DNA of 64,000 nt from Chamaelirium japonicum (taxonomy: Eukaryota; Streptophyta; Magnoliopsida; Liliales; Melanthiaceae). Positions 26,801 to 42,881 of this stretch are shown here, piece after piece (position 1 is the first letter of the stretch; every line of letters starts with the position of its first letter). Where the stretch lies: contig CANTAL010000022.1 of assembly GCA_947650365.1 (NCBI GenBank), positions 2,004,831-2,068,830 of the forward strand, given 5' to 3'. Under the pieces are notes generated by a model. It did not search any database. It worked only from the letters and a program-made list of their open reading frames with translations, and was not told the origin of the DNA. Position numbers and translations under genes: made by a program.

Positions 26801-29800
26801 GAATTAGAATGGATCGTGCGAATGAATTAGAATGGATCGTATTAATGAATTAGAATGGATCGTGCGAATGAATTAGAATGGATCGTACGAATGAGTAAGA
26901 ATGGATCGTGCGAATGAATTAGAATGGATTGTACGAATGAATTAGAATGGATCGTACGAATGAATTAGAATGGATACATTCGTGCGAATCCATTCTATTT
27001 CATTCGTACGATCCATTCTAATTCATTCGCACGATCCATTCTAATTCATTCATACGATTCATTCTAATTCATTCGTACGATCCATTCTAATTCATTCGTA
27101 CGATTTATTCTAATTCATTCGCACAATCTATTCTAATTCATTCGTACGATCCATTCTAATTCATTCACACGATCCATTCTAATTCATTCATATGATCCAT
27201 TCTATTTCATTCGTATGATCCATTCTTACTTATTCGTACGATCCATTCTAATTCATTTGCACGAAGGTATCCATTCTAATTCATTCGTACCATCCATTCT
27301 AATTCCTTCGTACGATCCATTCTAATTCCTTCGTACGATCCCTTCTAATTCATTCGCACGATCCATTCTAATTCATTAATACGATCCATTCTATTTCATT
27401 CGTACGTTCCATTCTTACTCATTCGTACGATCCATTCTAATTCATTTGCACGAAGGTATCCATTCTAATTCATTCGTACTATCCATTCTAATTCCTTCGT
27501 ACGATCCATTCTAATTCCTTCGTACGATCCATTCTAATTCATTCGTACGATCCATTCTAATTCATTCGTACGATCCATTCTAATTCCTTCGTATGATCCA
27601 TTCTAATTCATTCGTACGGTATGATTCATTCTAATTCATTCGTACGATTCATTCTAATTCAATCCATTCTAATTCATTCGTACGATCCATTCTTACTCAT
27701 TCGTACGATCCATTCTAATTCAGTCACACGAATGAATCCATTCTAATTCATTCGTATGATCCATTCTAATTCATTCGCATGAATGTATCCATTCTAATTC
27801 ATTCGTACGATCCATTCTATCTTATTCGTACAATCCATTCTATTTCATTCGTACGATCCATTCTAATTCATTCGCACGATCCATTCTAATTCATTCGCAT
27901 GATCCATTCTAATTCATTCGTACGATCGATTCTAATTCATTCATACGATCCATTCTAATTCATTCATACAATCCATTCTAATTCTTTTGCAAGAATGTAT
28001 CCATTCTAATTCATTCGTTCGATCCATTCTAATTCATTGATACGATCCATTCTAATTCATTCGTACGATCCATTCTAATTCATTCGTACGATCCATTCTA
28101 ATTCATTCCATTCTAATTCATTCGCACGATCCATTCGCATTCACTCAAACGATCCATTCTAATTCATTCATACAATCCATTCTAATTCTTTTGCATGAAT
28201 GTATCCATTCTAATTCATTCGTACGATCCATTCTAATTCATTCGTATGATCTATTCTAATTCATTCGCATGATCCATTCTAATTCATTCGTACGATCAAT
28301 TCTAATTCATTCGCACGTATCCATTCTAATTCCTTCATACGATCCATTCTATTTCATTCGTACGATCCATTCTTACTCATTCGTACGATCCATTCTAATT
28401 CATTCGTACGATCCATTCTAATTCATTCGCATGATCCATTCTAATTCATTCATACGATCCATTCTAATTTCTTCGTATGATCTATTCTAATTCCTTCGTA
28501 CGATCCATTCTAATTCATTCATACGATCTATTCTAATTCTTTCGCATAAATGAATTAGAATAGATTGTGCGAATGAATTAGAATGGATCGTACGAATGAA
28601 TTAGAATAGATTATGCGAATGAATTAGAATGGATCGTACGAATGAATTAGAATGGATCGTACGAATGAATTAGAAAGGATACATTCGTGCGAATGAATTA
28701 GAATGGATACCTTCGTGCAAATGAATTAGGATGGATCGTACGAATGAGTAAGAATGGATCGTACGAATGAAATAGAATGGATCGTATGAATGAATTAGAA
28801 TGGATCGTACGAATGATTTAGAATGGATCGTACGAATGAATTAGAATGGATCGTACGAATGAGTAAGAATGGATCGTACGAATGAAATAGAATGGATCGT
28901 ATGAATAAATTAGAATGGATACGTGCGAATGAATTAGAATGGATCGTTCGAATGAATTAGAATAGATCGTGCGAATGAATTAGAATGGATCGTACGAATG
29001 AATTAGAATGGATCGTGCGAATAAATTAGAATGGATCGTACGAATGAATTAGAATGGATCGTACGAATGAATTAGAATAGATTGTGCGAATGAATTTGAA
29101 TGGATCGTACGAATGAATTAGAATGGATCGTACGAATGAATTAGAATGGATCGTATGAATGAATTAGAATGGATCGTGCGAATGAATTAGAATAGATTGT
29201 GCGAATGAATTAGAATGGATCGTACGAATGAGTAAGAATGGATCGTACGAATGAAATAGAATGGATCGTATGAATGAATTAGAATGGATTGTGCGAATGA
29301 ATTAGAATGGATCGTACGAATGAATTAGAATAGATTGTGCGAATGAATTAGAATGGATCGTACGAATGAATTAGAATGGATCGTACGAATGAATTAGAAT
29401 GGATCGTACAAAGGAATTAGAATTGATCGTATGAATGAATTAGAATAGATTATGCGAATAAATTAGAATGGATCGTACGAATGAGTTGGAATGGATACAT
29501 TCGTGCGAATGAATTAGAATGGATCGTATAAATGAATTAGAGTGGATACATTCGTACAAATGAATTAGCATGGATCGTACGAATGAATTAGAATGGATCG
29601 TACGAATAAATTAGAATTGATCGTAGGAATGAGTAAGAATGGATCGTACGAATGAAATAGAATGGATCGTATGAATGAATTAGAATGGATACGTGCGAAT
29701 GAATTAGAATTGTGAATTAGAATGGATCATACGAAGGAATTAGAATGGATCGTCCTAATGAATTAGAATGGATTGTGCGAATGAATTAGAATGGATCGTA

Positions 29801-31452
29801 CGAATGACTTAGAATGGATCGTTCGAATGAATTAGAATAGATTGTGCGAATGAATTAGAATGGATCGTACGAATGAATTAGAAAGGATACATTCGTGCGA
29901 ATGAATTAGAATGGATCGTATGAGTGTGAATAAATTAGAATGGACCGTGCGAATGAATTAGAATGGATCGTATTAATAAATTAGTATGGATCGTGCGAAT
30001 GAATTAGAATGGATCGTACGAATGAGTAAGAATGGATCGTGCGAATGAATTAGAATGGATTGTACGAATGAATTAGAATGGATCGTACGAATGAATTAGA
30101 ATGGATACATTTGTGCGAATCCATTCTATTTCATTCATACGATCCATTCTAATTCATTCGCACGATCCATTCTAATTCATTCATACGATCCATTCTAATT
30201 CATTCGTACGATCCATTCTAATTCATTCGTACAATCCATTCTAATTCATTTGTACGATCCATTCTAATTCATTCATACGATCCATTCTAATTCATTAGCA
30301 CAATCTATTCTAATTCAATCGTACGATCCATTCTAATTCATTCGCACGATCCATTCTAATTCATTCGCATGAATGTATCCATTCTAATTCATTTGTACGA
30401 ATGTATCCACTCTAATTCATTCGTACGATCCATTCTAATTCATTAGCACGATCCATTCTAATTCATTCGTACGATCCATTCTAATTCATTTATACGATCC
30501 AATCTAATTCATTCATACGATCCATTCTAATTCATTCGTACGATCCATTCTAATTCATTCGTACGATCCATTCTAATTCGTGTGAATGTATCCATTCTAA
30601 TTCATTCGTACGATCCATTCTAATTCATTCGTACTATCCATTCTAATTCCTTCGTACGATCCATTCTAATTCCTTCGTACGATCCATTCTAATTCATTCG
30701 TACGATCCATTCTAATTCCTTCGTATGATCCATTCTAATTCATTCGTACGGTATGATTCATTCTAATTCATTCGTACGATTCATTCTAATGCAATCCATT
30801 CTAATTCATTCGTACGATCCATTCTAATTCATTCATACGATCCATTCTAATTCATTCGTACGATCCATTCTCATTCATTCGCACGATCCATTCTAATTAA
30901 TTCGTACGATCCATTCTAATTCCTTCGTACGATCCATTCTAATTCCTTCGTACGATCCATTCTAATTCATTCGTATGATCCATTCTAATTCATTCGTACG
31001 ATTCATTCTAATTCAATCCATTCTAATTCATTCGTACGATCCATTCTAGTTCATTCGTACGATCCATTCTAATTCATTCGCACGATCCATTCTAATTCAT
31101 TCATACGATCCATTCTAATTCATTCGTACGATCCATTCTAATTCATTCGCATGAATGTATCCATTCTAATTCATTCGCACGATCCATTCTAATTCATTCA
31201 TACGATCCATTCTATTTCATTCGTACGATCCATTCTTACTCATTCGTACGATACATTCTAATTCATTCGTACGATCCATTCTAATTCCTTTGTATGATCC
31301 ATTCTAATTCATTCGTACGGTATGATTCATTCTAATTCAGTCGTACGATTCATTCTAGTTCAATCGATTCTAATTCATTCGTACGATCCATTCTAATTCA
31401 TTCGTACTATCCATTCTAATTCATTTGTACGATCCATTCAAATGATCCATTC
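23831..31452. repeat. Higher-order repeat A, copy 1 (7,622 bp)
   Basis: Phase is set at the unique marker CATCTCATTCGAATG. Orientation blocks inside: forward 23,841-25,540, reverse 25,541-25,990, forward 25,991-26,988, reverse 26,989-28,546, forward 28,547-30,119, reverse 30,120-31,462. Copy 2 repeats this pattern and its rare variants. CGGT markers at 23,127, 23,697 and 27,617 recur at +7,622 (30,749, 31,319, 35,239). Lines I compared differ only by scattered substitutions and whole-unit gains or losses: four GTGC units near 26,480-26,570 against three in copy 2. Confidence 0.95.
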
Positions 31453-34400
31453 CATCTCATTCGAATGAATTAGAATGGATCGTTTGAGTGAATGCGAATG
31501 GATCGTATGAATGAATTAGAATGGATCGTACGAATGAATTAGAATGGATCGTACGAATGAATTAGAATGGATACATTCGTGCGAATGAATTAGAATGGAT
31601 CATACGAATGAATTAGAATGGATCGTACGAATCAATTAGAATGGATACATTCGTGCGAATGAATTAGAATGGATCGTACGAATGAATTAGAATGGATCGT
31701 ATGAATGAATAAGAATGGATCGTGCGAATGAATTAGAATGGATCGTACGAATGAATTAGAATGGATCGTACGAATGAATTAGAATGGATTGAATTAGAAT
31801 GAATCGTACGAATGAATTAGAGTGAATCATACCGTACGAATGAATTAGAATGGATTAGAATGGATCATACGAATGAATTAGAATGAATCGTACGAATGAA
31901 TTAGAATGGATCGTACGAATGAATTAGAATGGATACATTCGTGCGAATGAATTAGAATGGATCGTACGAATGAATTAGAATGGATCGTATGAAAGAATAA
32001 GAATGGATCATGCGAATGAATTAGAATGGATCGTACGAATGAATTAGAATGGATCGTACGAATGAATTAGAATGGATTGAATTAGAATAAATCGTACAAA
32101 TGAATTAGAATGAATCATACCGTACGAATGAATTAGAATGGATAATACGAAGGAATTAGAATGGATCGTACGAATGAATTAGAATGGATCGTGCGAATGA
32201 ATTAGAATGGATCGTACGAAGGAATTAGAATGGATCGTACGAAGGAATTAGCATGGATAGTACGAATGAATTAGAATGGATACCTTCGTGCAAATGAATT
32301 AGAATGGATCGTACGAATGAGTAAGAATGGATCGTATGAATGAAATAGAATGGATCCTATGAATGAATTAGAATGGATTAGAATGGATCGTATGCATGAA
32401 TTAGAATTGATCGTACGTATGAATTAGAATAGATTGTGCGAATGAATTAGAATGGATCGTACGAATGAATTGGAATGGATACATTAGTGCGAATTCATTA
32501 GAATGGATCGTACGAATGAGTAAGATTGGATCGTACGAATGAATTAGAATGGATTGAATTAGAATGAATCGTACGAATGAATTAGAATGGATCGTACGAA
32601 TGAATTAGAGTGGATCGTACGAATGAATTAGAGTGGATTGAATTAGAATGAATCGTACGAATGAATTAGAATGAATCATACCGTACGAATGAATTAGAAT
32701 GGATCATACGAAGGAATTAGAATGGATCATACGAATGAATTAGAATGGATCGTACGAATGAATTAGAATGGATCGTACGAATGAAATAGAATAGATCGTA
32801 CGAATGAATTAGAATGGATCGTACGAATGAATTAGAATGGATACATTCGTGCGAATGAATTAGAATGGAACGTACGAATGAATTAGAATGGATCGTAGAA
32901 TGGATCGTATTAATGAATTAGATTGGATCGTACGAATGAGTAAGAATGGATCATACGAATGAAATAGAATGGATCGTACGTATCAATTAGAATGGATACA
33001 TTCATGGGAATGAATTAGAATGGATCGTACGAAGGAATTAGAATGGATCGTACGAAGGAATTAGAATGGATCATACGAATGAATTAGAATGGATACATTC
33101 GTGCAAAAGAAGTAGAATGTATTGTATGAATGAATTAGAATGGATCGTACGAATGAATTAGACGTACTATCCATTCTAATTCATTCGTACAATCTATTCT
33201 AATTCATTCGTACGATCCATTCTAATTTATTCGTACAATCCATTCTAATTCATTTGCACGAATGTATCCATTCTAATTCATTCGTACGATCCATTCTAAT
33301 TCATTCATATAATCCATTCTAATTCATTCGTACGATCCATTCTAATTCCTTCGTACGAATGTATCTACTCTAATTCATTCATACGATCCATTCTAATTCA
33401 TTCGCACGATCCATTCTAATTCATACGTACGATCCATTCTAATTCATTCATATGATCCATTCTAATTCATTCGTACGATCCATTCTAATACATTCGCACG
33501 ATCTATTCTAATTCATTCATACAATCCATTCTATTTCATTTGTACGATCCATTCTAATTCATTCATACGATCCAATCTAATTCATTCATACGATCCATTC
33601 AAATTCATTAATACGAATGAATTAGAATGGATCATATGAATGAAGTAGAATGGATCGTACGAATGAATTAGAATGGATCGTACGAAGGAATTAGAATGGA
33701 TCGTACGAAGGAATTAGAATGGATCATGCTAATGAATTAGAATTGATCGTACGAATGAATTAGAATAGATTGTGCGAATGAATTAGAATGGATCGTACGA
33801 ATGAATTAGAATGGATCGTATGAATGAATTAGAATGGATACATTCGTGCGAATGAATTAGAATGGATCATATGAATGAATTAGAATGGATCGTTTGAGTG
33901 AATGCGAATGGATCGTGCGAATGAATTAGAATGGATTGTACGAATGAATTAGAATGGATCGAATGAATTAGAATGGATCGTACGAATGAAATAGAATGGA
34001 TCGTACGAATGAATTGGAATGGATACATTCGTGCGAATGAATTAGAATGGATCGTATGAATGAATTAGAGTGGCTGCATTCGTACAAATGAATTAGAATG
34101 GATCGTGCGAATGAATTAGAATGGATCGTGCGAATGAATTAGAATGGATCGTGCGAATAAATTAGAATGGATCGTATGAATGAATTAGATTGGATCGTAT
34201 TAATGAATTAGAATGGATCGTGTGAATGAATTAGAATGGATCGTACGAATGAATTAGAATGGATCGTACGAATGACTTAGAATGGATCGTTCGAATGAAT
34301 TAGAATAGATTGTGCGAATGAATTAGAATGGATCGTACGAATGAATTAGAATGGATCGTACGAATGAATTAGAAAGGATACATTCGTGCGAATGAATTAG

Positions 34401-37400
34401 AATGGATCGTATGAGTGTGAATGAATTAGAATGGATCGTGCGAATGAATTAGAATGGATCGTATTAATGAATTAGAATGGATCGTGCGAATGAATTAGAA
34501 TGGATCGTACGAATGAGTAAGAATGGATCGTGCGAATGAATTAGAATGGATTGTACGAATGAATTAGAATGGATCGTACGAATGAATTAGAATGGATACA
34601 TTCGTGCGAATCCATTCTATTTCATTCGTACGATCCATTCTAATTCATTCGCACGATCCATTCTAATTCATTCATACGATTCATTCTAATTCATTCGTAC
34701 GATCCATTCTAATTCATTCGTACGATTTATTCTAATTCATTCACACAATCTATTCTAATTCATTCGTACGATCCATTCTAATTCATTCGCACGATCCATT
34801 CTAATTCATTCGTATGATCCATTCTATTTCATTCGTATGATCCATTCTTACTTATTCGTACGATCCATTCTAATTCATTTGCACGAAGGTATCCATTCTA
34901 ATTCATTCGTACTATCCATTCTAATTCCTTCGTACGATCCATTCTAATTCCTTCGTACGATCCCTTCTAATTCATTCGCACGATCCATTCTAATTCATTC
35001 ATACGATCCATTCTATTTCATTCGTACGTTCCATTCTTACTCATTCGTACGATCCATTCTAATTCATTTGCACGAAGGTATCCATTCTAATTCATTCGTA
35101 CTATCCATTCTAATTCCTTCGTACGATCCATTCTAATTCCTTCGTACGATCCATTCTAATTCATTCGTACGATCCATTCTAATTCATTCGTACGATCCAT
35201 TCTAATTCCTTCGTATGATCCATTCTAATTCATTCGTACGGTATGATTCATTCTAATTCATTCGTACGATTCATTCGAATTCAATCCATTCTAATTCATT
35301 CGTACGATCCATTCTTACTCATTCGTACGATCCATTCTAATTCAGTCACACGAATGAATCCATTCTAATTCATTCGTATGATCCATTCTAATTCATTCGC
35401 ATGAATGTATCCATTCTAATTCATTCGTACGATCCATTCTATCTTATTCGTACAATCCATTCTATTTCATTCGTACGATCCATTCTAATTCATTCGCACG
35501 ATCCATTCTAATTCATTCGCATGATCCATTCTAATTCATTCGTACGATCGATTCTAATTCATTCATACGATCCATTCTAATTCATTCATACAATCCATTC
35601 TAATTCTTTTGCACGAATGTATCCATTCTAATTCATTCGTTCGATCCATTCTAATTCATTGATACGATCCATTCTAATTCATTCGTACGATCCATTCTAA
35701 TTCATTCGTACGATCCATTCTAATTCATTCGTACGATCCATTCTAATTCATTCCATTCTAATTCATTCGCACGATCCATTCGCATTCACTCAAACGATCC
35801 ATTCTAATTCATTCATACAATCCATTCTAATTCTTTTGCACGAATGTATCCATTCTAATTCATTCGTACGATCCATTCTAATTCATTCGTATGATCTATT
35901 CTAATTCATTCGCATGATCCATTCTAATTCATTCGTACGATCAATTCTAATTCATTCGCACGTATCCATTCTAATTCCTTCATACGATCCATTCTATTTC
36001 ATTCGTACGATCCATTCTTACTCATTCGTACGATCCATTCTAATTCATTCGTACGATCCATTCTAATTCATTCGCATGATCCATTCTAATTCATTCATAC
36101 GATCCATTCTAATTTCTTCGTATGATCTATTCTAATTCCTTCGTACGATCCATTCTAATTCATTCATACGATCTATTCTAATTCTTTCGCATGAATGAAT
36201 TAGAATAGATTGTGCGAATGAATTAGAATGGATCGTACGAATGAATTAGAATAGATTATGCGAATGAATTAGAATGGATCGTACGAATGAATTAGAATGG
36301 ATCGTACGAATGAATTAGAAAGGATACATTCGTGCGAATGAATTAGAATGGATACCTTCGTGCAAATGAATTAGGATGGATCGTACGAATGAGTAAGAAT
36401 GGATCGTACGAATGAAATAGAATGGATCGTATGAATGAATTAGAATGGATCGTACGAATGATTTAGAATGGATCGTACGAATGAATTAGAATGGATCGTA
36501 CGAATGAGTAAGAATGGATCGTACGAATGAAATAGAATGGATCGTATGAATAAATTAGAATGGATACGTGCGAATGAATTAGAATGGATCGTTCGAATGA
36601 ATTAGAATAGATCGTGCGAATGAATTAGAATGGATCGTACGAATGAATTAGAATGGATCGTGCGAATAAATTAGAATGGATCGTACGAATGAATTAGAAT
36701 GGATCGTACGAATGAATTAGAATAGATTGTGCGAATGAATTTGAATGGATCGTACGAATGAATTAGAATGGATCGTACGAATGAATTAGAATGGATCGTA
36801 TGAATGAATTAGAATGGATCGTGCGAATGAATTAGAATAGATTGTGCGAATGAATTAGAATGGATCGTACGAATGAGTAAGAATGGATCGTACGAATGAA
36901 ATAGAATGGATCGTATGAATGAATTAGAATGGATTGTGCGAATGAATTAGAATGGATCGTACGAATGAATTAGAATAGATTGTGCGAATGAATTAGAATG
37001 GATCGTACGAATGAATTAGAATGGATGGTACGAATGAATTAGAATGGATCGTACAAAGGAATTAGAATTGATCGTACGAATGAATTAGAATAGATTATGC
37101 GAATAAATTAGAATGGATCGTACGAATGAGTTGGAATGGATACATTCGTGCGAATGAATTAGAATAGATCGTATAAATGAATTAGAGTGGATACATTCGT
37201 ACAAATGAATTAGAATGGATCGTACGAATGAATTAGAATGGATCGTACGAATGAATTAGAATTGATCGTACGAATGAGTAAGAATGGATCGTACGAATGA
37301 AATAGAATGGATCGTATGAATGAATTAGAATGGATACGTGCGAATGAATTAGAATTGTGAATTAGAATGGATCATACGAAAGAATTAGAATGGATCGTCC

Positions 37401-39120
37401 TAATGAATTAGAATGGATTGTGCGAATGAATTAGAATGGATCGTACGAATGACTTAGAATGGATCGTTCGAATGAATTAGAATAGATTGTGCGAATGAAT
37501 TAGAATGGATCGTACGAATGAATTAGAAAGGATACATTCGTGCGAATGAATTAGAATGGATCGTATGAGTGTGAATAAATTAGAATGGATCGTGCGAATG
37601 AATTAGAATGGATCGTATTAATAAATTAGTATGGATCGTGCGAATGAATTAGAATGGATCGTACGAATAAGTAAGAATGGATCGTGCGAATGAATTAGAA
37701 TGGATTGTACGAATGAATTAGAATGGATCGTACGAATGAATTAGAATGGATACATTTGTGCGAATCCATTCTATTTCATTCATACGATCCATTCTAATTC
37801 ATTCGCACGATCCATTCTAATTCATTCATACGATCCATTCTAATTCATTCGTACGATCCATTCTAATTCATTCGTACAATCCATTCTAATTCATTCGTAC
37901 GATCCATTCTAATTCATTCATACGATCCATTCTAATTCATTAGCACAATCTATTCTAATTCATTCGTACGATCCATTCTAATTCATTCGCACGATCCATT
38001 CTAATTCATTCGCATGAATGTATCCATTCTAATTCATTTGTACGAATGTATCCACTCTAATTCATTCGTACGATCCATTCTAATTCATTAGCACGATCCA
38101 TTCTAATTCATTCGTACGATCCATTCTAATTCATTTATACGATCCAATCTAATTCATTCATACGATCCATTCTAATTCATTCGTACGATCCATTCTAATT
38201 CATTCGTACGATCCATTCTAATTCGTGTGAATGTATCCATTCTAATTCATTCGTACGATCCATTCTAATTCATTCGTACTATCCATTCTAATTCCTTCGT
38301 ACGATCCATTCTAATTCCTTCGTACGATCCATTCTAATTCATTCGTACGATCCATTCTAATTCATTCGTACGATCCATTCTAATTCCTTCGTATGATCCA
38401 TTCTAATTCATTCGTACGGTATGATTCATTCTAATTCATTCGTACGATTCATTCTAATGCAATCCATTCTAATTCATTCGTACGATCCATTCTAATTCAT
38501 TCATACGATCCATTCTAATTCATTCGTACGATCCATTCTCATTCATTCGCACGATCCATTCTAATTAATTCGTACGATCCATTCTAATTCCTTCGTACGA
38601 TCCATTCTAATTCCTTCGTACGATCCATTCTAATTCATTCGTATGATCCATTCTAATTCATTCGTACGATTCATTCTAATTCAATCCATTCTAATTCATT
38701 CGTACGATCCATTCTAGTTCATTCGTACGATCCATTCTAATTCATTCGCACGATCCATTCTAATTCATTCATACGATCCATTCTAATTCATTCGTACGAT
38801 CCATTCTAATTCATTCGCATGAATGTATCCATTCTAATTCATTCGCACGATCCATTCTAATTCATTCATACGATCCATTCTATTTCATTCGTATGATCCA
38901 TTCTTACTCATTCGTACGATACATTCTAATTCATTCGTACGATCCATTCTAATTCCTTTGTATGATCCATTCTAATTCATTCGTACGGTATGATTCATTC
39001 TAATTCAGTCGTACGATTCATTCTAGTTCAATCGATTCTAATTCATTCGTACGATCCATTCTAATTCATTCGTACTATCCATTCTAATTCATTTGTACGA
39101 TCCATTCAAATGATCCATTC
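31453..39120. repeat. Higher-order repeat A, copy 2 (7,668 bp)
   Basis: Same order of blocks as copy 1: forward 31,463-33,162, reverse 33,163-33,612, forward 33,613-34,609, reverse 34,610-36,191, forward 36,192-37,764, reverse 37,765-39,130. Offsets to copy 1 are 7,622 or 7,645 and to copy 3 7,668; these steps differ by exactly 23 bp, so length change is by whole units. Examples are one extra unit near 35,720 and one fewer near 30,690. Confidence 0.95.
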
Positions 39121-40584
39121 CATCTCATTCGAATGAATTAGAATGGATCGTTTGAGTGAATGCGAATGGATCGTATGAATGAATTAGAATGGATCGTACG
39201 AATGAATTAGAATGGATCGTACGAATGAATTAGAATGGATACATTCGTGCGAATGAATTAGAATGGATCATACGAATGAATTAGAATGGATTGTACGAAT
39301 CAATTAGAATGGATACATTCGTGCGAATGAATTAGAATGGATCGTACGAATGAATTAGAATGGATCGTATGAATGAATAAGAATGGATCGTGCGAATGAA
39401 TTAGAATGGATCGTACGAATGAATTAGAATGGATCGTACGAATGAATTAGAATGGATTGAATTAGAATGAATCGTACGAATGAATTAGAATGAATCATAC
39501 CGTACGAATGAATTAGAATGGATTAGAATGGATCATACGAATGAATTAGAATGGATCGTACGAATGAATTAGAATGGATCGTACGAATGAATTAGAATGG
39601 ATACATTCGTGCGAATGAATTAGAATGGATCGTACAAATGAATTAGAATGGATCGTATGAAAGAATAAGAATGGATCATGCGAATGAATTAGAATGGTTC
39701 GTACGAATGAATTAGAATGGATCGTACGAATGAATTAGAATGGATTGAATTAGAATAAATCGTACAAATGAATTAGAATGAATCATACCGTACGAATGAA
39801 TTAGAATGGATAATACGAAGGAATTAGAATGGATCGTACGAATGAATTAGAATGGATCGTACGAATGAATTAGAATGGATCGTACGAAGGAATTAGAATG
39901 GATCGTACGAAGGAATTAGCATGGATAGTACGAATGAATTAGAATGGATACCTTCGTGCAAATGAATTAGAATGGATCGTACGAATGAGTAAGAATGGAT
40001 CGTATGAATGAAATAGAATGGATCGTATGAATGAATTAGAATGGATTAGAATGGATCGTATGCATGAATTAGAATTGATCGTACGTATGAATTAGAATAG
40101 ATTGTGCGAATGAATTAGAATGGATCGTACGAATGAATTGGAATGGATACATTAGTGCGAATTTATTCGAATGGATCGTACGAATGAGTAAGATTGGATC
40201 GTACGAATGAATTAGAATGGATTGAATTAGAATGAATCGTACGAATGAATTAGAATGGATCGTACGAATGAATTAGAGTGGATCGTACGAATGAATTAGA
40301 GTGGATTGAATTAGAATGAATCGTACGAATGAATTAGAATGAATCATACCGTACGAATGAATTAGAATGGATCATACGAAGGAATTAGAATGGATCATAC
40401 GAATGAATTAGAATGGATCGTACGAATGAATTAGAATGGATCGTACGAATGAAATAGAATAGATCGTACGAATGAATTAGAATGGATCGTACGAATGAAT
40501 TAGAATGGATACATTCGTGCGAATGAATTAGAATGGAACGTACGAATGAATTAGAATGGATCGTAGAATGGATCGTATTAATGA

Positions 40585-40605
40585 ATTAGATTGGATTGTG
40601 CGAAT
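40585..40605. other. Deletion join in HOR A copy 3
   Basis: Sequence changes from the 32,9xx context (GTATTAATGAATTAGATTGG) to the 36,2xx context (ATTGTGCGAATG then GATTATGCG downstream). Both partners share the repeat core, so homologous or slipped pairing at single-unit level is the probable mechanism. Confidence 0.85.
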
Positions 40606-42401
40606 GAATTAGAATGGATCGTACGAAGGAATTAGAATAGATTATGCGAATGAATTAGAATGGATCATACGAATGAATTAGAATGGATCGTACGAATGAA
40701 TTAGAAAGGATACATTCGTGCGAATGAATTAGAATGGATACCTTCGTGCAAATGAATTAGGATGGATCGTACGAATGAGTAAGAATGGATCGTACGAATG
40801 AAATAGAATGGATCGTATGAATGAATTAGAATGGATCGTACGAATGATTTAGAATGGATCGTACGAATGAATTAGAATGGATCGTACGAATGAGTAAGAA
40901 TGGATCGTACGAATGAAATAGAATGGATCGTATGAATAAATTAGAATGGATACGTGCGAATGAATTAGAATGGATCGTTCGAATGAATTAGAATAGATCG
41001 TGCGAATGAATTAGAATGGATCGTACGAATGAATTAGAATGGATCGTGCGAATAAATTAGAATGGATCGTACGAATGAATTAGAATGGATCGTACGAATG
41101 AATTAGAATAGATTGTGCGAATGAATTTGAATGGATCGTACGAATGAATTAGAATGGATCGTACGAATGAATTAGAATGGATCGTATGAATGAATTAGAA
41201 TGGATCGTGCGAATGAATTAGAATAGATTGTGCGAATGAATTAGAATGGATCATACGAATGAGTAAGAATGGATCGTACGAATGAAATAGAATGGATCGT
41301 ATGAATGAATTAGAATGGATTGTGCGAATGAATTAGAATGGATCGTACGAATGAATTAGAATAGATTGTGCGAATGAATTAGAATGGATCGTACGAATGA
41401 ATTAGAATGGATCGTACGAATGAATTAGAATGGATCGTACAAAGGAATTAGAATTGATCGTACGAATGAATTAGAATAGATTATGCGAATAAATTAGAAT
41501 GGATCGTACGAATGAATTGGAATGGATACATTCGTGCAAATGAATTAGAATGGATCGTATAAATGAATTAGAGTAGATACATTCGTACAAATGAATTAGA
41601 ATGGATCGTACGAATGAATTAGAATGGATCGTACGAATGAATTAGAATTGATCGTACGAATGAGTAAGAATGGATCGTACGAATGAAATAGAATGGATCG
41701 TATGAATGAATTAGAATGGATACGTGCGAATGAATTAGAATTGTGAATTAGAATGGATCATACGAAGGAATTAGAATGGATCGTCCTAATGAATTAGAAT
41801 GGATTGTGCGAATGAATTAGAATGGATCGTACGAATGACTTAGAATGGATCGTTCGAATGAATTAGAATAGATTGTGCGAATGAATTAGAATGGATCGTA
41901 CGAATGAATTAGAAAGGATACATTCGTGCGAATGAATTAGAATGGATCGTATGATTGTGAATAAATTAGAATGGATCGTGCGAATGAATTAGAATGGATC
42001 GTATTAATAAATTAGAATGGATCGTGCGTATGAATTAGAATGGATCGTACGAATGAGTAAGAATGGATCGTGCGAATGAATTAGAATGGATTGTACGAAT
42101 GAATTAGAATGGATCGTACGAATGAATTAGAATGGATACATTTGTGCGAATCCATTCTATTTCATTCATACGATCCATTCTAATTCATTCGCACGATCCA
42201 TTCTAATTCATTCATACGATCCATTCTAATTCATTCGTACGATCCATTCTAATTCATTCGTACAATCCATTCTAATTCATTCGTACGATCCATTCTAATT
42301 CATTCATACGATCCATTCTAATTCATTAGCACAATCTATTCTAATTCATTCGTACGATCCATTCTAATTCATTCGCACGATCCATTCTAATTCATTCGCA
42401 T

Positions 42402-42881
42402 GAATGTATCCATTCTAATTCATTTGTACGAATGTATCCACTCTAATTCATTCGTACGATCCATTCTAATTCATTAGCACGATCCATTCTAATTCATTCG
42501 TACGATCCATTCTAATTCATTTATACGATCCAATCTAATTTATTCATACGATCCATTCTAATTCATTCGTACGATCCATTCTAATTCATTCGTACGATCC
42601 ATTCTAATTCATTCGTACGATCCATTCTAATTCATTCGTACGAATGTATCCATTCTAATTCATTTGTACGAATGTATCCACTCTAATTCATTCGTACGAT
42701 CCATTCTAATTCATTAGCACGATCCATTCTAATTCATTCGTACGATCCATTCTAATTCATTTATACGATCCAATCTAATTCATTCATACGATCCATTCTA
42801 ATTCATTCGTACGATCCATTCTAATTCATTCGTACGATCCATTCTAATTCGTGCGAATGTATCCATTCTAATTCATTCGTA
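42402..42881 (-). repeat. 240-bp tandem duplication
   Basis: GAATGTATCC starts at 42,402 and again at 42,642, and the following unit order (CATTTGTACG, GTATCCACTC, CATTAGCACG, CATTTATACG, GATCCAATC) is repeated. HOR A copies 1 and 2 carry this segment once (near 30,37x and 38,017). HOR B copy 2 carries it twice at a spacing of 264 bp (50,181 and 50,445). Confidence 0.9.
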
